From the NCBI GenBank assembly GCA_037952775.1, contig JBANAY010000003.1, positions 25,792,001 through 25,856,000 on the forward strand: 64,000 nucleotides of DNA, given 5' to 3'. A program made the translations under genes and the position numbers. This document shows, piece by piece, positions 1 to 11,125 of this stretch. Positions within the stretch are counted from its first letter, which is position 1; each line of letters begins with the position of its first letter. This DNA comes from Clonostachys chloroleuca (Eukaryota > Ascomycota > Sordariomycetes > Hypocreales > Bionectriaceae). The notes under the pieces are model-generated. The model was given only the letters and a program-made list of their open reading frames with translations. It was not told where the DNA came from and ran no database searches.

Positions 1-1396
1 TGAAACCTTTGTCCTCGTTCCGTGTTTCTACCGACGGTCCCAAGTACCAGTGACAATCAGGGCCTGGAACCTTGAGCCTAGACCCCTGTAGAGGTTTCCT
101 GCACAGCTCTGCCTACCATATTAGAAATCAGGTCAGCAGCACCTGTTTGCGAACAAGATCTCACCCATGTCGACACGCCAGCATTGAGAGGTAGGCGTGC
201 TTAACTATGCCAATGATGTAGGTAGGGTGTATTTGGCTTGGTTTTAGTACGCGATAGATACCATCATCCTCATGCCCTGTACCTCGTAGCACAGAGCATT
301 TTGGCTGCACAGAACATCCTTCAGCGCCTTGCCTTCGCTAGCCGCCCAAGCGTAGTGGGTAGCTCCCCTTGTAAGGCATGTACCGTCGCAGTGCCCGTTC
401 AAAGCTGGTACGTTTTGTAAATGCATGACACCAAATAGATCTAAAGAGTCGAAGCAACCAGGCAAGTACCTCACTTGGACCATAAGAATTGAGTACATCT
501 CCTCTATGTGGCAGCGGATCCGTCTCCGTCTCAACTCGATCCCTCCCGCGTATCTTCTCCCTTCAAGCTGAGGCTCTGACTTCATCGCCGCGTGCAAGGC
601 CCCCACTAAAACTTGCTCAGTCGCTAGGTGTTGAACTGCACGTCAATTTGCTTTTTGCTGGCACTTATTAATTCTGACTACCACGCTTAGCTGGAGAAAC
701 GAATACCTGCTGGAGACAAGGAGCAAACAGCCCGGCTCTGGCGCCTCTTCACTTCCACTAGTCTTTCTCATGTCCAGGGTTCTTGACTAACTTGCAGTGC
801 CCTGCTTTCTAATCCGCAAACCATTCTGCAGCCCATCTTATCACTGTACCGTCATCATTCAATCCTCCCCCAATCCCCCAAAACAAACAGGGTGCCTCTG
901 AACACGTCTGGTTTTTGGTCCCTTCTTAATCTCTTCCATCAGACTCAATCGCGAGCCGTCTCGCCTGCACTTCCAGCTCCGCCTGCTACTGCGCCATTTT
1001 AACCCGCCAGCCCGCTGTGCATAGTAGGTGCCACCAGCTAGAGTCCAGAACTTGGCAGCATCATTCGGCAACCCCGCATCGTCATCATCCAGCCTCGCTC
1101 GCCCCTGCCCTGAACTACCCTCGACCTTGCCTTGGGCTTTTTTCCCATTCGATTTTTCGTCTTAGCTGCTCCGCCTCTGCCACGCTTTTGTTTCCTCCTG
1201 AGCTCCAAACTCCCCATGCAGGTTGGATAGAGCGGGCTTTTTTTTCACCCTATTTCTATTTCACTCTTGACCTGTCCCTCAGCGAGCTTGTTTGTGTTGC
1301 GACGTCTTCCCGCCCCATCGCCATCATCTCAGCTCACCCGCTTGTCCCAACTGTTACGTCAACGCTGGGCCGTGGGTGGCCAAAGTCTCAGACACC
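1..1396 (+). other. Upstream region of the kinase gene, no gene seen
   Basis: No supported gene. Open frames here are short, overlap on both strands and lack family resemblance. The part after about 1,080 is pyrimidine-rich (many CT and TTTT tracts), as expected of a fungal promoter and 5' leader, and leads into the kinase ATG at 1397. Anything belonging to a gene beyond the left edge cannot be seen. Confidence 0.5.
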
Positions 1397-3772
1397 ATGT
1401 CGACGATACAGCAACTTAAGAATTTTATCCGTCATGGTGCGTGCCAGATAAGAGCCAGCCTCCCCAAATTAAAAGCAGCTGATCTTATTTTCCTTTGTCG
1501 CTTCTGATTGATTGCACGTCTCCCGATCCATAGGCGCCGGTACTGACTGAGACGATCCAGGCAAACAAGCCCGAGCTGCCAACTTTAACGAGGAGCCCGC
1601 CCGCAAACATGACTCTGCGCCACAAGCACCCAAGTCGCCGGTGACGACGATGCCCGATAGCGAACCCCAGTTAGGCCAAGCACCCCAGGTACAGCCGGTG
1701 AATGTCTACTCAGAAGCACCCGGCGACGCACAGAACCGAGCTGCGCAAGCTGCACACGCTGCTGCCCATCATGTGGAGCCAGCACAGCAAGTCCAGAATA
1801 AGACGGCCACCAAGAGCAAGCGCGTCGATGAGTCGAATCTTGCCAAGCTGATCGCCGAAGAGAATGCGAGCAAGAGCAAATTCCCGCGGTATCCGGGCCT
1901 AGAGCGCTGGGAGCTGGTCGAGAAGATGGGCGACGGAGCCTTCAGTAACGTCTATCGGGCCAAGGATTTGCAAGGAGACCTCGGCGAGGTTGCGATCAAG
2001 GTTGTTCGCAAGTACGAAATGAATAATATGCAGGTACGGATTTTCCCCCACGGGCTTGTTTTCCTCTCCTCTTCATACGCACTCTCTCTTTCTTCTTTCC
2101 TCGCTCTCGCTGGCTTCTTACCTTACGTTACTTTCCTTATTTTATCTGGGCCTTACCAACCATGGGGTTTCATTCCCCCCAACTTAGGGAAATCAGCATT
2201 TACATCCGGAGTTCCAAAAGGTTCCTAAAGCCGCTGAGGTGCGAAAAGTCTCTTCAGTCTACTATGCCGTTATTTCCGGCCATCCTTTTTTTTGTTTGCT
2301 CGTTTCTTCTTGTATATCAACATGGATGGCCGTTGCAGAATTGGATCGATTTCGGTACTGACCTCTTCTTAGCGCTCAAACATTTTGAAAGAAGTACAAA
2401 TCATGCGTCAACTTGACCATCCCAATATCATCAAGTTGGTCGAGTTCGCAGAGTCGCGACAGTATTACTATATTGTTCTTGAGCTAGCTCCAGGCGGCGA
2501 GCTCTTCCATCAAATTGTTCGCCTGACGTATTTCAGCGAGGATCTGTCCAGGCATGTCATTGTCCAAGTTGCTAAGGCGCTTGAATACCTGCATGAGGAG
2601 AAGGGCGTTGTTCATCGGTACGTACTTGACAACCCCCGTCCTTGCTGAGTAGGCCCACTATGCGGACTGATTTCACTTTTGGCATGGTCTCCCTTCTTTG
2701 AATACCAGCCACTAATATTGCTCACAGTGATATCAAACCTGAGAATATCCTCTTCAACCCAATTCCCTTCGTTCCCTCCAAAGTCCCCAAGCCGAAGCAG
2801 CCCGGTGATGAGGATAAGGTGGATGAAGGTGAATTCATTGCTGGCCAAGGTGCCGGTGGTATTGGCCAGATCAAAATTGCCGATTTCGGTCTCTCCAAGA
2901 TTGTCTGGGATAACCAAACTATGACACCCTGCGGCACCGTAGGATACACCGCACCGGAAATTGTGAAGGATGAGCGCTACTCCAAGTCGGTTGACATGTG
3001 GGCTCTTGGATGTGTGCTGTACACACTACTCTGTGGCTTCCCACCTTTCTACGATGAGAGTATCGAGGTACTCACAGAGAAGGTTGCCAAAGGGCAATAT
3101 ACTTTCCTGTCTCCCTGGTGGGATGAAATATCCAAATCGGCCCAGGATCTGATCTCACACCTTTTAACTGTCGATCCGGAGAAGCGCTACACAATTCGTG
3201 AATTTCTTGCCCACCCATGGGTTCAGATCTCTGGCCCAACCCCCATGGAAGAGAAGAAGAAGCCAGATTTCGTTCTTCGTGCGTTTGACGCGTCCAAGTT
3301 TGAAGAAGCTGGGAAACGATATGATTTCCGATCCCCTGGCGCCGTCAACCTTCGTGAGGTCTTTGACGTGGGTTATGCCGTGCACCGACAGGAGGAGGAA
3401 GGCAAGCGCAGACAACAAATCGGTGTCAAGGGAGGTCAAGGAAAGTACCTTGGTGGTCTCAACGAGGAGGACGAGGATGAGCACCATATGGAAATCGACG
3501 GGCAGGGTGGAGATCAGAAGCCACAACACGGGACACAGTCACTCGAGCAAAGCATGCGGAAGACCAACATCCGCGACCAAGAGCAAGCACGAGGACGGGA
3601 CCGTGAACGAGCCAATGAGCGAGGCTACGGCCAGCACTCGGCTGCAATCACCGCAGCCGCCAGGCAACAGGTACGAGATCGCAATCGGCAGAAGGGCCCA
3701 TTCGAGCTCAACCTGGGCAACGCCACGCTGCTGGGCAAGCGAGGGAAGAAGATTCCTGCAATGGAGGCTTAG
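1397..3772 (+). CDS. srk1: Ser/Thr protein kinase, Srk1/Rck2 type (MAPK-activated, CaMK group)
   Basis: Proposed exons are 1397-1436, 1561-2033, 2197-2238, 2373-2617 and 2728-3772, giving 614 aa. The kinase domain starts near residue 130: glycine loop GDGAFSNVY, the VAIKVV lysine, HRDIKPEN at about 266, DFG at about 319, then APE. A 40-residue Lys/Pro/Asp/Gly-rich insert sits between HRDIKPEN and DFG, and a low-complexity basic/acidic tail follows the catalytic domain. The N-terminus MSTIQQLKNFIRHG and the overall arrangement match the fungal Srk1/Rck2 family, which in yeasts is phosphorylated by the Hog1/Sty1 stress MAPK and acts on translation and cell-cycle entry. Exon 3 is only 42 nt and is placed by the HLHPEFQKVP segment this family carries before the ILKEVQIMRQLDHPN block. 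The ATG at 1397 is the first in frame. The family call is firm; the MAPK link is inferred from homologues. Confidence 0.9.
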
Positions 3773-4565
3773 AGTTCGTGATCATGCCGGCGAGGATTTC
3801 ACGGCACTCTTTCGAGACTGCCGTTTCTTCAGAGATCTGATATTTGTGTCATTTCATCTATAGCAGTGAGCTCTTTCTTCAAGAGTGCTGCGACTCTTTC
3901 TAGGAAAGAAGATTGGTGGAGCCGATTCTTGCCACACAGTGTCCACTACTGCGAGAGGTAGCAGAATCGCCATTTACGGCCTGCAGATGTTTTGCATGCT
4001 GTGGAGTAATTATTTGATATCACTGTAAGGCGTATGGAGTACTTAGCCACCCGGGTGAAATAAGTTCAGGAAGATCGATTTTGTCTTGGAGCACATAATT
4101 CCAGTTTTCTATGTCATTAGAAGGCTTATTTCTAGGCAGCATTCGATGGTGCCCGGACATCCTCTCATGAGAAGCAATGCTATTTAACTTAGTTAACACA
4201 GAGTGGGCCTGAGGAATACATGAAATGTCACTCTCAAACAATAGGTCATCGATAGCACCGGGAATACATATAATTTTGTTTCAAGGCTGTGAAGAATTAT
4301 CATTATTTATCTAGCTGGTCTATGTTGGGTATCTAAAGAACTTTGATCATCGAACACTTTGTCAGCTATTAGAATTGGTGTCTTGAAGCCAAGAGATAGG
4401 TTCCGAGTTGAAATGCAATAGACTCATGAGCAAACCACAAACGCGCCTGGCTAACACAAAACAAAGATAGGAAAAACAAGGACAAAAGGAATGTGATAGT
4501 AAATGAATGAACGAAGGACTTAAACTCCTTCAATGTTGGAGGAAGCAAGACTTTAGTTTGGAACC
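3773..4565. other. Convergent intergenic region, AT-rich
   Basis: Lies between the 3' ends of the kinase (plus) and the next gene (minus). It is AT-rich with no coding signal and should hold both 3' UTRs and poly(A) sites. Confidence 0.5.
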
Positions 4566-6008
4566 TTAGCCATATACCTCGATTCCTGCCTGTTCGAGTA
4601 GTGGCTTTGCTCTAGGAAATGATTCTGTGAATGGGACCAGGAACAACCCGCTGGACAGGTTGGTTTTCCATGTCCCGTCGAACTTGGCTTTGTCGTTGGG
4701 TGTGGAATTGATGATTCGGTACAACACCCAAACCAAGCCATCTGCCATGACTTCCTGCGTGTTTATTGAAGCGCCCTCGGTGAGAGACTTGTGATACGCG
4801 AGGACTACCCTGGTCACGATGGCCGGCAGGGACAGAACCTGCGAGGATGTGGCGGCCGGGGGGCAGGGGATGGTGGTGAGTTGCGTTGGCGTTGGCGCTG
4901 GCTCCTTGGGCAGCCTGCTGAACTCGTTCTGGTCCTCGAAGACGATCCTGACGCGGCGGAGGCTGCCGTCCGGTATGGCCACGGCGAGCACGAGGTCGTC
5001 TTCCTCGATGTTGCCCCCGCCGTGGAACTCCGTGGAATAGACGCTGTACCCGTTGTCGTCCTCGCCCCAGTGGTCGCGGCCGTCTTGAACAGGCGACAGG
5101 CGGGTCAGCTGCTTGATGGCGGCCCAGTGGAGGATGGTCTGGCGGGTGTGCTCAGGGCACAGGACGTGGACGGTTCGGGGGAGGCGGCGGGTGTATCCGT
5201 GCTGGGCGAGGGCGGAGAGGCCGTAGACTGCGTAAGGGATGTGGGAGAAGATCTGGTGGAAGGACTGGGTGACGTGGGAGATGGTTTCGGCGTCCATGGG
5301 TTCGTTTCGTGGGAACTCTTCTATTGATCTTATGGAGGGCCGGCGGCTGTGACGGGTGTTTGTTGGACTTGGTTGTTTTGTGCGTATGGCGGTTTCGGGT
5401 TGTTTTGTGGGTGGTGGTTGACAGTGAGTCTCATCTTTCTGAAAAATGGCCTTTAACTTTGATATACCCCAAGAAAGAAGAGCTGAGCCTTGTTGGCGGT
5501 TTCTGCTAGTGGTCTTTAAGGGTGGCTGAGTTGTCTGGATATCAGTGACTCTCGGACTTTTCTTCCGGGAGGATTGTCTAGACTGTAGGCAACTTGGAGA
5601 GCCAGAACACTGCCTCCTCATATGAATAGGCGCGTATCCTTTCATCTTCATTGATTGTGAAGGTGGCGATGATAAATATCCACCGTAAATAGGTTTCGAA
5701 GATATCTTGGATAGTATAGGCGGTGACTCTACCGGCCTTGACTTCTCTATTTGTGCGATTTCTTGACGGCAGACAGAGTGGCCCCTGGCTTGGTGCCTTG
5801 GGTGTGTAAACTTCGTCCGCTTAGAGTCAGTCTCATGACTACGAATACACGTTTGGCGGCTCTGTCGCTGATCATTGTCAGCGTGGTGTTGGTTTCGTTT
5901 TCGTCGAGCGCTTGACGATGGTCTCTTAGATCGGGCTGACGGTACGTCAGAAACGTATTGAAAACAATATGGAAGCATGGCTAAGAATCGAATGATTTTG
6001 ATTTTCAT
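4566..6008 (-). CDS. Hypothetical fungal protein with possible nucleotidyltransferase-like C-terminal domain
   Basis: Single uninterrupted frame of 480 aa from the ATG at 6008. Residues 1-230 are basic and low complexity (Ser/Arg/Lys/Gln/Pro-rich), probably disordered. From about residue 240 the sequence is compact: an amphipathic stretch, then HIPYAVYGLSALAQHGYTRR, a segment ending HVLCPEHTRQTILHWAA, and alternating hydrophobic and acidic strands. The pattern of a helix with YGLxALxxxG followed by a strand and a second helix recalls the start of nucleotidyltransferase-fold domains, but I do not see a clear catalytic GS-x-DxD motif, so activity is doubtful. The codons of the domain half are much more GC-ending than those of the N-terminal half. 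The start is uncertain; the true protein may begin at a later Met. I do not recognise a named family. Confidence 0.65.
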   Translation of the reverse strand: MKIKIIRFLAMLPYCFQYVSDVPSARSKRPSSSARRKRNQHHADNDQRQSRQTCIRSHETDSKRTKFTHPRHQARGHSVCRQEIAQIEKSRPVESPPILSKISSKPIYGGYLSSPPSQSMKMKGYAPIHMRRQCSGSPSCLQSRQSSRKKSPRVTDIQTTQPPLKTTSRNRQQGSALLSWGISKLKAIFQKDETHCQPPPTKQPETAIRTKQPSPTNTRHSRRPSIRSIEEFPRNEPMDAETISHVTQSFHQIFSHIPYAVYGLSALAQHGYTRRLPRTVHVLCPEHTRQTILHWAAIKQLTRLSPVQDGRDHWGEDDNGYSVYSTEFHGGGNIEEDDLVLAVAIPDGSLRRVRIVFEDQNEFSRLPKEPAPTPTQLTTIPCPPAATSSQVLSLPAIVTRVVLAYHKSLTEGASINTQEVMADGLVWVLYRIINSTPNDKAKFDGTWKTNLSSGLFLVPFTESFPRAKPLLEQAGIEVYG

Positions 6009-6542
6009 AAACTTAGGCCAACTAGGTCAAATTTCAAATAAGATGGACGAGGAAAGAGAAATGCACGAGGGCACCTGGTATTTAAAACCTTTCAATCACA
6101 TAGGTGTGAGATAGTATACAGCCAGAACAAGATCAGTGAATAAGGTACAAGTTCTGTGACTAACTCATAGAGCCAAAACAACAGTTAGGTCAAATTGCCA
6201 TAGGCTTCGGAACTCTTTCGCGGTGTTTCAATAGACTTCGAATTTGTCTTCTGAGAATTGTTCAAGGGCCGATTAGATCATCGCTTTGTTTGGCACAAAG
6301 AGCAAGGTGCGTTGTGCGGCCATTGGGGGCGAGGGGTCCCCGCATTATGATAGCCCCAGAACATTCACAGTTGAGCGCAACTAAGCACAAGCCCGAGAGA
6401 AGTAAACTGATTCTATCATGCAAGAATTCCTTCACATTCCCGGGTCTCTATTTTGCCCAGTCCAGTTTGAATCCCAGCCCAAACGCCCTGTAGCCGTACA
6501 GAATTATTCCGAAATTAGGCGCTTCCGTGCATGACAATCCGT
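6009..6542 (-). promoter_or_regulatory. Upstream region of the hypothetical gene and 3' flank of RPN11
   Basis: Both neighbours are on the minus strand, so this gap should hold the promoter of the gene at 4566-6008 and the 3' UTR of RPN11. I saw no specific motif or credible reading frame. Confidence 0.4.
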
Positions 6543-7680
6543 TCATAACTCCTCCTCTGTATCCATCTGCTCAGTTTCCGAAGCCCCATTTGCTGCTGCG
6601 CCATCCTTTCTTGGCAGAGTAGCCTCCTTGTCGATCATTTGCCTTGAAACGGCAACAATGTTATCTTCAATGAGTTCGCGTCCAACATCTTCCAAGTGCT
6701 TCTTTGGGTCCAGCTTTCCGACATAGCGTGTCTTGAGTTGGTCCTTGGTGAGTTCTGTCTCTTCCTTGACACGCTTCTCATAGCCGTCCGCCAAGCTCAC
6801 GAGTTGGTTCAAACGGTCCTTGTTCTTGGTACCCTCGGTCCGGAAGTCGTCCATATCAAGAGCCTCAGTCCATACATGCTTGTGAAGGTTCATCAGCATG
6901 TTCTCCTCTAAAGCAGTCTTGCGGTAGTTGATAGCTATCGAGTAGTAGTGTCGGTTAAGGCCGTGAATGAGAGCCTGAATTGAGGGTTTGTTCAAGTGGC
7001 CCAAGTTACTCGTGCTCTGGCGGGGCTCTTGTCCCATCATCAAAAGCTGTGGGTTGATGAGGCGGAAGGCATCAATGACTACCTTTCCCTTGACTGACTG
7101 GATGGGGTCGACGACGACAGCCACGGCACGAGGGTTCAGTTGTTCGAATGACTGTTGGGTGTTGATATCGACCGACGAGAGCCAGCATCCGAAACCGGGG
7201 TGAGAGTGGTACCATCCAACGACAGACTCGGGCCTAGAAGGGCTCATTAGTTTTGGTGGTTTGTGAAGCGTACGACGGGCTGAAAGCTTACCGGCCAGTT
7301 TGTCGCAGCATATCCATCATCTTGGTCTGAAAAACGGGGTCCACAGCTTCTACGCTGACTCCCGTACCACTCTGGGGCATGGCAAAAACGTCCATAACCT
7401 TGACAGTGAAATCATCCACAAACTCGCCAAGCATCAAGCCCATCACTTCCATGGGTACACCAGCCCGGCCGTGGCGTAACATCTTGAGAAGCGCAAGGGA
7501 AGAAATGTAAACGGTTTCGGAATTGTCAATCAGGGTTGAGTTGTCCTAAATGTCGTGGGGTTAGAAGCTTCTTGTGATGCGAACCGAGCTGGTTTATCGC
7601 CTTGTACATACCTGACCTGGGGTTGGCCCGCCTAGGCCACCCATGCCAGCACCACCCAATATGTGTCTAAACCGATCCAT
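6543..7680 (-). CDS. rpn11: 26S proteasome regulatory subunit RPN11 (JAMM deubiquitinase)
   Basis: Exons 7680-7612, 7545-7292 and 7233-6543 give 337 aa, the usual length. RPN11 is the Zn-dependent deubiquitinase of the proteasome lid that removes ubiquitin chains from substrates as they are translocated. The MPN+ (JAMM) motif is complete: the glutamate of EVMGLML at about 56, the two histidines of [14 protein letters not shown] at about 117 and 119, and the aspartate at about 130. The N-terminus [10 protein letters not shown] and the C-terminal helical region match fungal RPN11. Introns are 57 and 66 nt with GTAAGC and GTATGT donors. The gene is divergent from the histone deacetylase at 8244 with 563 bp between start codons. 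Confidence 0.97.
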
Positions 7681-8243
7681 AGCTTCTGTCTTCTAGATAT
7701 GGGTATGTTCAGAAATAGGCCAGACGATAATTGGGTGTTGTAAAATGGGATAGTTTTTGGAAGGGGAGGAGCTGAAACCGACGCTGCACGTATGTAATCG
7801 AGAGCTTGTCGGTGTTGACGCCAGTGCGGCAGCCTTGAGATCGGAGCTTCTGGTGGCTTCGTAATGTCACGTGCCTGCCTAAGCAAGCTCCCTGTGGCTG
7901 ACCCGCTGGATCTGATGTGGCTGGGGAGGCCTTGTCGCGGCTACTTTATTCCGGCAAATGGAAGTATCCTCGTACCCCCGAATGTGGCCCGGGACCCCAC
8001 TTTTCCAAGCCTCTCTATTAATTGAACTATTGTAGTATCTATTGTCCTAGCTTACCTTGCGATTGTCGCACTTCTTCCTGCACGTCTAGCGACTACATCA
8101 TGTCGTTTTAGTCGTGAGCCTCGATCCCACGTATTTTCTAAGGTTTTACCCTTCATTCGCATTACCAGGGCACTCTGTTTCTTCTTTTACATCTTGTTAG
8201 CCAATACACCAACTACATTCGATCGAATTACACAGCCGCCGCT
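7681..8243. promoter_or_regulatory. Divergent promoter between RPN11 and RPD3-type HDAC
   Basis: The 563-bp gap between two start codons on opposite strands must hold both promoters. A TCACGTG site (palindrome at 7868-7873) lies 188 bp upstream of RPN11. It matches E-box/Cbf1-type sites by consensus; function is inferred only. The side next to the HDAC gene is pyrimidine-rich. Confidence 0.6.
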
Positions 8244-10423
8244 ATGGGTGACAGCACGATGGCCCAGCTCGGCTCGACCGCGCTCAACAACTCGTCGCCA
8301 AAGAAGGTTGCATACTTCTACGATTCGGATATCGGAAACTATGCCTACGTCACCGGCCATCCCATGAAGCCTCACAGAATTCGCCTGGCGCACAGTCTCA
8401 TCATGCAGTACAATCTATATCAAAAGATGGAAATTTATGTAAGCCCTACGTCTGCCAGTGCAACCGCGGCGCAAAACCTCCTTGACGGGAATTCATACTA
8501 ATCTCAATCTATAAGCGTGCCAAACCGGCGACAAGAGGCGAAATGACGCAATTTCACACCGACGACTACATTGATTTCCTTCAAAAGGTTACCCCTGATA
8601 ACATGGACAGCTACATGCGCGAGCAGGGCAAGTACAACGTTGGTGACGATTGCCCTGTTTTCGATGGCCTGTTTGAATTTTGTGGCATCAGTGCCGGTGG
8701 AAGTATGGAAGGTGCTGCGCGTCTGAACCGACAGAAATGTGATATCGCAATTAACTGGGCTGGTGGTCTTCACCACGCCAAAAAGTCCGAAGCTAGTGGG
8801 TTCTGCTATGTGAACGGTAAGAAGGTGCTCCGATCGCATGGTTTTGCGTCACACGACTGACCTCGTCTCAGATATTGTTCTCGGCATCCTGGAGCTCCTC
8901 CGGTTCAAAAAACGTGTGCTGTATATCGACATCGATGTTCACCACGGCGATGGTGTGGAAGAGGCATTCTATACCACCGATCGAGTCATGACCGTGTCCT
9001 TCCACAAGTACGGCGAATATTTCCCAGGAACTGGAGAGCTTCGCGACATTGGTATTGGCCAGGGCAAGAACTATGCGGTCAACTTCCCCCTCCGCGACGG
9101 TATCACCGACGAATCATACAAGTCAATCTTCGAGCCGGTCATCGAAAACGTCATGAAATACTTCCAGCCCGAGGCTGTAGTCCTCCAATGCGGTGGCGAT
9201 AGTCTGTCTGGCGACAGGCTGGGCTGCTTCAATCTGAGCATGGATGGCCATGCCAACTGTGTCAACTATGTCAAAAGCTTTGGCCTACCCACCCTGGTCC
9301 TTGGCGGAGGAGGTTACACAATGCGCAATGTTGCGCGTACCTGGGCATTTGAGACTGGTGTTTTGGTTGGCCAAAACATGGATCGAACCCTTCCTTATAA
9401 CGAATATTACGAGGTAAGACTTGAAGCTGTTCATGCAAGCAATTTTCCTTTACTAAATGACTTAACTAGTACTACGCACCCGATTTCGAGCTCAACGTAA
9501 GGTCTTCGAATATGGAAAATTCCAATAGCCGGGAGTATCTTGAAAAGATCAAGGCCGCCGTCGTCGATAACCTACGTCAAACTGGACCCGCCCCATCTGT
9601 TCAAATGCAAGATGTTCCACGAAAGCCATTCGGTGGAATGACCGATGAGGAGGAAGCCGAGCTCGACGACCTGGATGAAGACGAAAACAAGGATGTCCGA
9701 ATGTCAGAGCACCAATGGGACAAGCATATTGAAAACAAGGCCGAATTTGAGCCCAGCGACGATGACGATCACGCTCGCGCCAATGGAGCCACTCGTGACA
9801 GCGGAAACAAGAGAACATTTACCGATTATGGCGCAGAAGAGAACTCTGAGTTGGAAGGCAAGCGAAGCAAAAATGGCGATGCCGAGGCGAACGGGACTGA
9901 GGTCGTAGCCGACGAAGGAAACGATCCAGACGACACCATCGACGATATTGCTGTAAACGAACAAGCCGAAAAAGACGTTGTTTCCGAGAAGGAGCAAGCA
10001 AAGGAGACACCAAAGGAGACGGTTGACAGTGATGGGGATGTTGGAATGGCCGACTCGACCACTGCAGAGGATTCGACCACGATCAAGAAGGAAGATGCTG
10101 AGCCTGAGGTGCTGAAAACATCAGCAACAGCCGACGAATCAGATGTAGCCAAGAAGACATCAGATAAAGCTGAGGCTGACAAGCCGTCTGAGACAGAGGA
10201 TAAGGCCAAGGAAGCCGAGACCACGAAAGAACCAAAGGAGACTGCAGACAAGCCCACAGATAAGGGTGAGTCTGAGGCTATGGAAGTTGATCAACCCAAG
10301 GATGATGCGGATAAGGGCAAGGAAGAGAAGACGGGTGATTCCGGAAAGGAGATCGCGACGTCAGGCAAGGTTGCCGAGGAGGGAAAGAAAGAAGAGGAAA
10401 AGAAAAGCGACGGGAAGCCCTGA
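8244..10423 (+). CDS. rpdA: Class I histone deacetylase, RPD3/RpdA
   Basis: Exons 8244-8438, 8516-8816, 8872-9413 and 9470-10423 encode 663 aa. It is a Zn-dependent lysine deacetylase, catalytic subunit of Rpd3/Sin3-type co-repressor complexes in the nucleus. The active site is intact: the HH pair in GGLHHAKK at about 151-152, DVHHGDG with the zinc-binding Asp and His at about 187 and 189, [17 protein letters not shown] with the third ligand, and [14 protein letters not shown] with the catalytic Tyr. From about residue 370 an acidic Asp/Glu/Lys-rich tail of nearly 300 residues follows, longer than the tail of yeast Rpd3. Filamentous ascomycete RpdA proteins carry such an extension, which in Aspergillus is reported as needed for function. 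The tail has many KE/DK/ET low-complexity stretches and no stop or frame break. Confidence 0.96.
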
Positions 10424-11125
10424 TCCGCTTACACCATGATTCTTTCCTTGTCATCTCTTGCTGTTTTGGTCACAAGATTCCTCATCTTGGCCCCCAGTTG
10501 CCTTCTGCTTGCAACAAAAGTGGAGGATTTGTATCTGTAATTTGACGCACTGAGGTTATGGCGTTAAGGCGCACTCATTGGAGTTGCGCATGGATTGGTT
10601 AAGGGTCTGAATTTCCCTCCAAGGTCTTCTCTTACAGAGTCTGTTATACTTCATCATATTAAGGTTATATACAGAGATATGTAAACCTATGCACCACATA
10701 TGCGTCCACTTGATCCGCAAATGGGAGAAGATGCAGGTATGTCAGTCTGGTTTCCTGCTCGTGGGCCGTCTTGCGCTGCCCAGGAATTCAAGTAGTGCCT
10801 GAGCTATCACCTGCATAAACCGCGATGCAGGAAATACTGTGTATGATCACGCTCCCCCCCCTTCTAGGATACGTTTATGCGATTCGCTAGCTACCTCGTA
10901 TGTTTCGGAATGACAGCCAACCACAACCTGTGTAAGCATTGTTCCGCACAGCGGCAGAGCGGCTATATTTTCGCCATGAGGATAGGATCATCTTCTCTCA
11001 AGAGAAAAAAGCCAAAGAGTGAAGTGAAGATCATACAATCCTACTCAAGGCCCTCTCATCGCCCACCCAGCTAAAAGTGTCCCTTTGAGTTCTTGCTTAC
11101 CTCACTGCCTACCAACATAATAGCG
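10424..11125. other. Intergenic region, no gene seen
   Basis: Begins with the HDAC 3' flank and ends with the upstream region of the F-box-like gene. Only short frames without family resemblance are present. An 8-base C run at 10854-10861 is the only notable tract. Confidence 0.4.

Noticed and set aside
1017..1451. Frame of 144 codons overlapping the kinase start
   Set aside because: It is in a different frame from the kinase, is low-complexity Ser/Pro/Leu and lies in the CT-rich leader.
4791..5327. Plus-strand frame of 178 codons inside the hypothetical gene
   Set aside because: Antisense to the conserved-looking domain; Gly/Asp/Val composition typical of a shadow frame.
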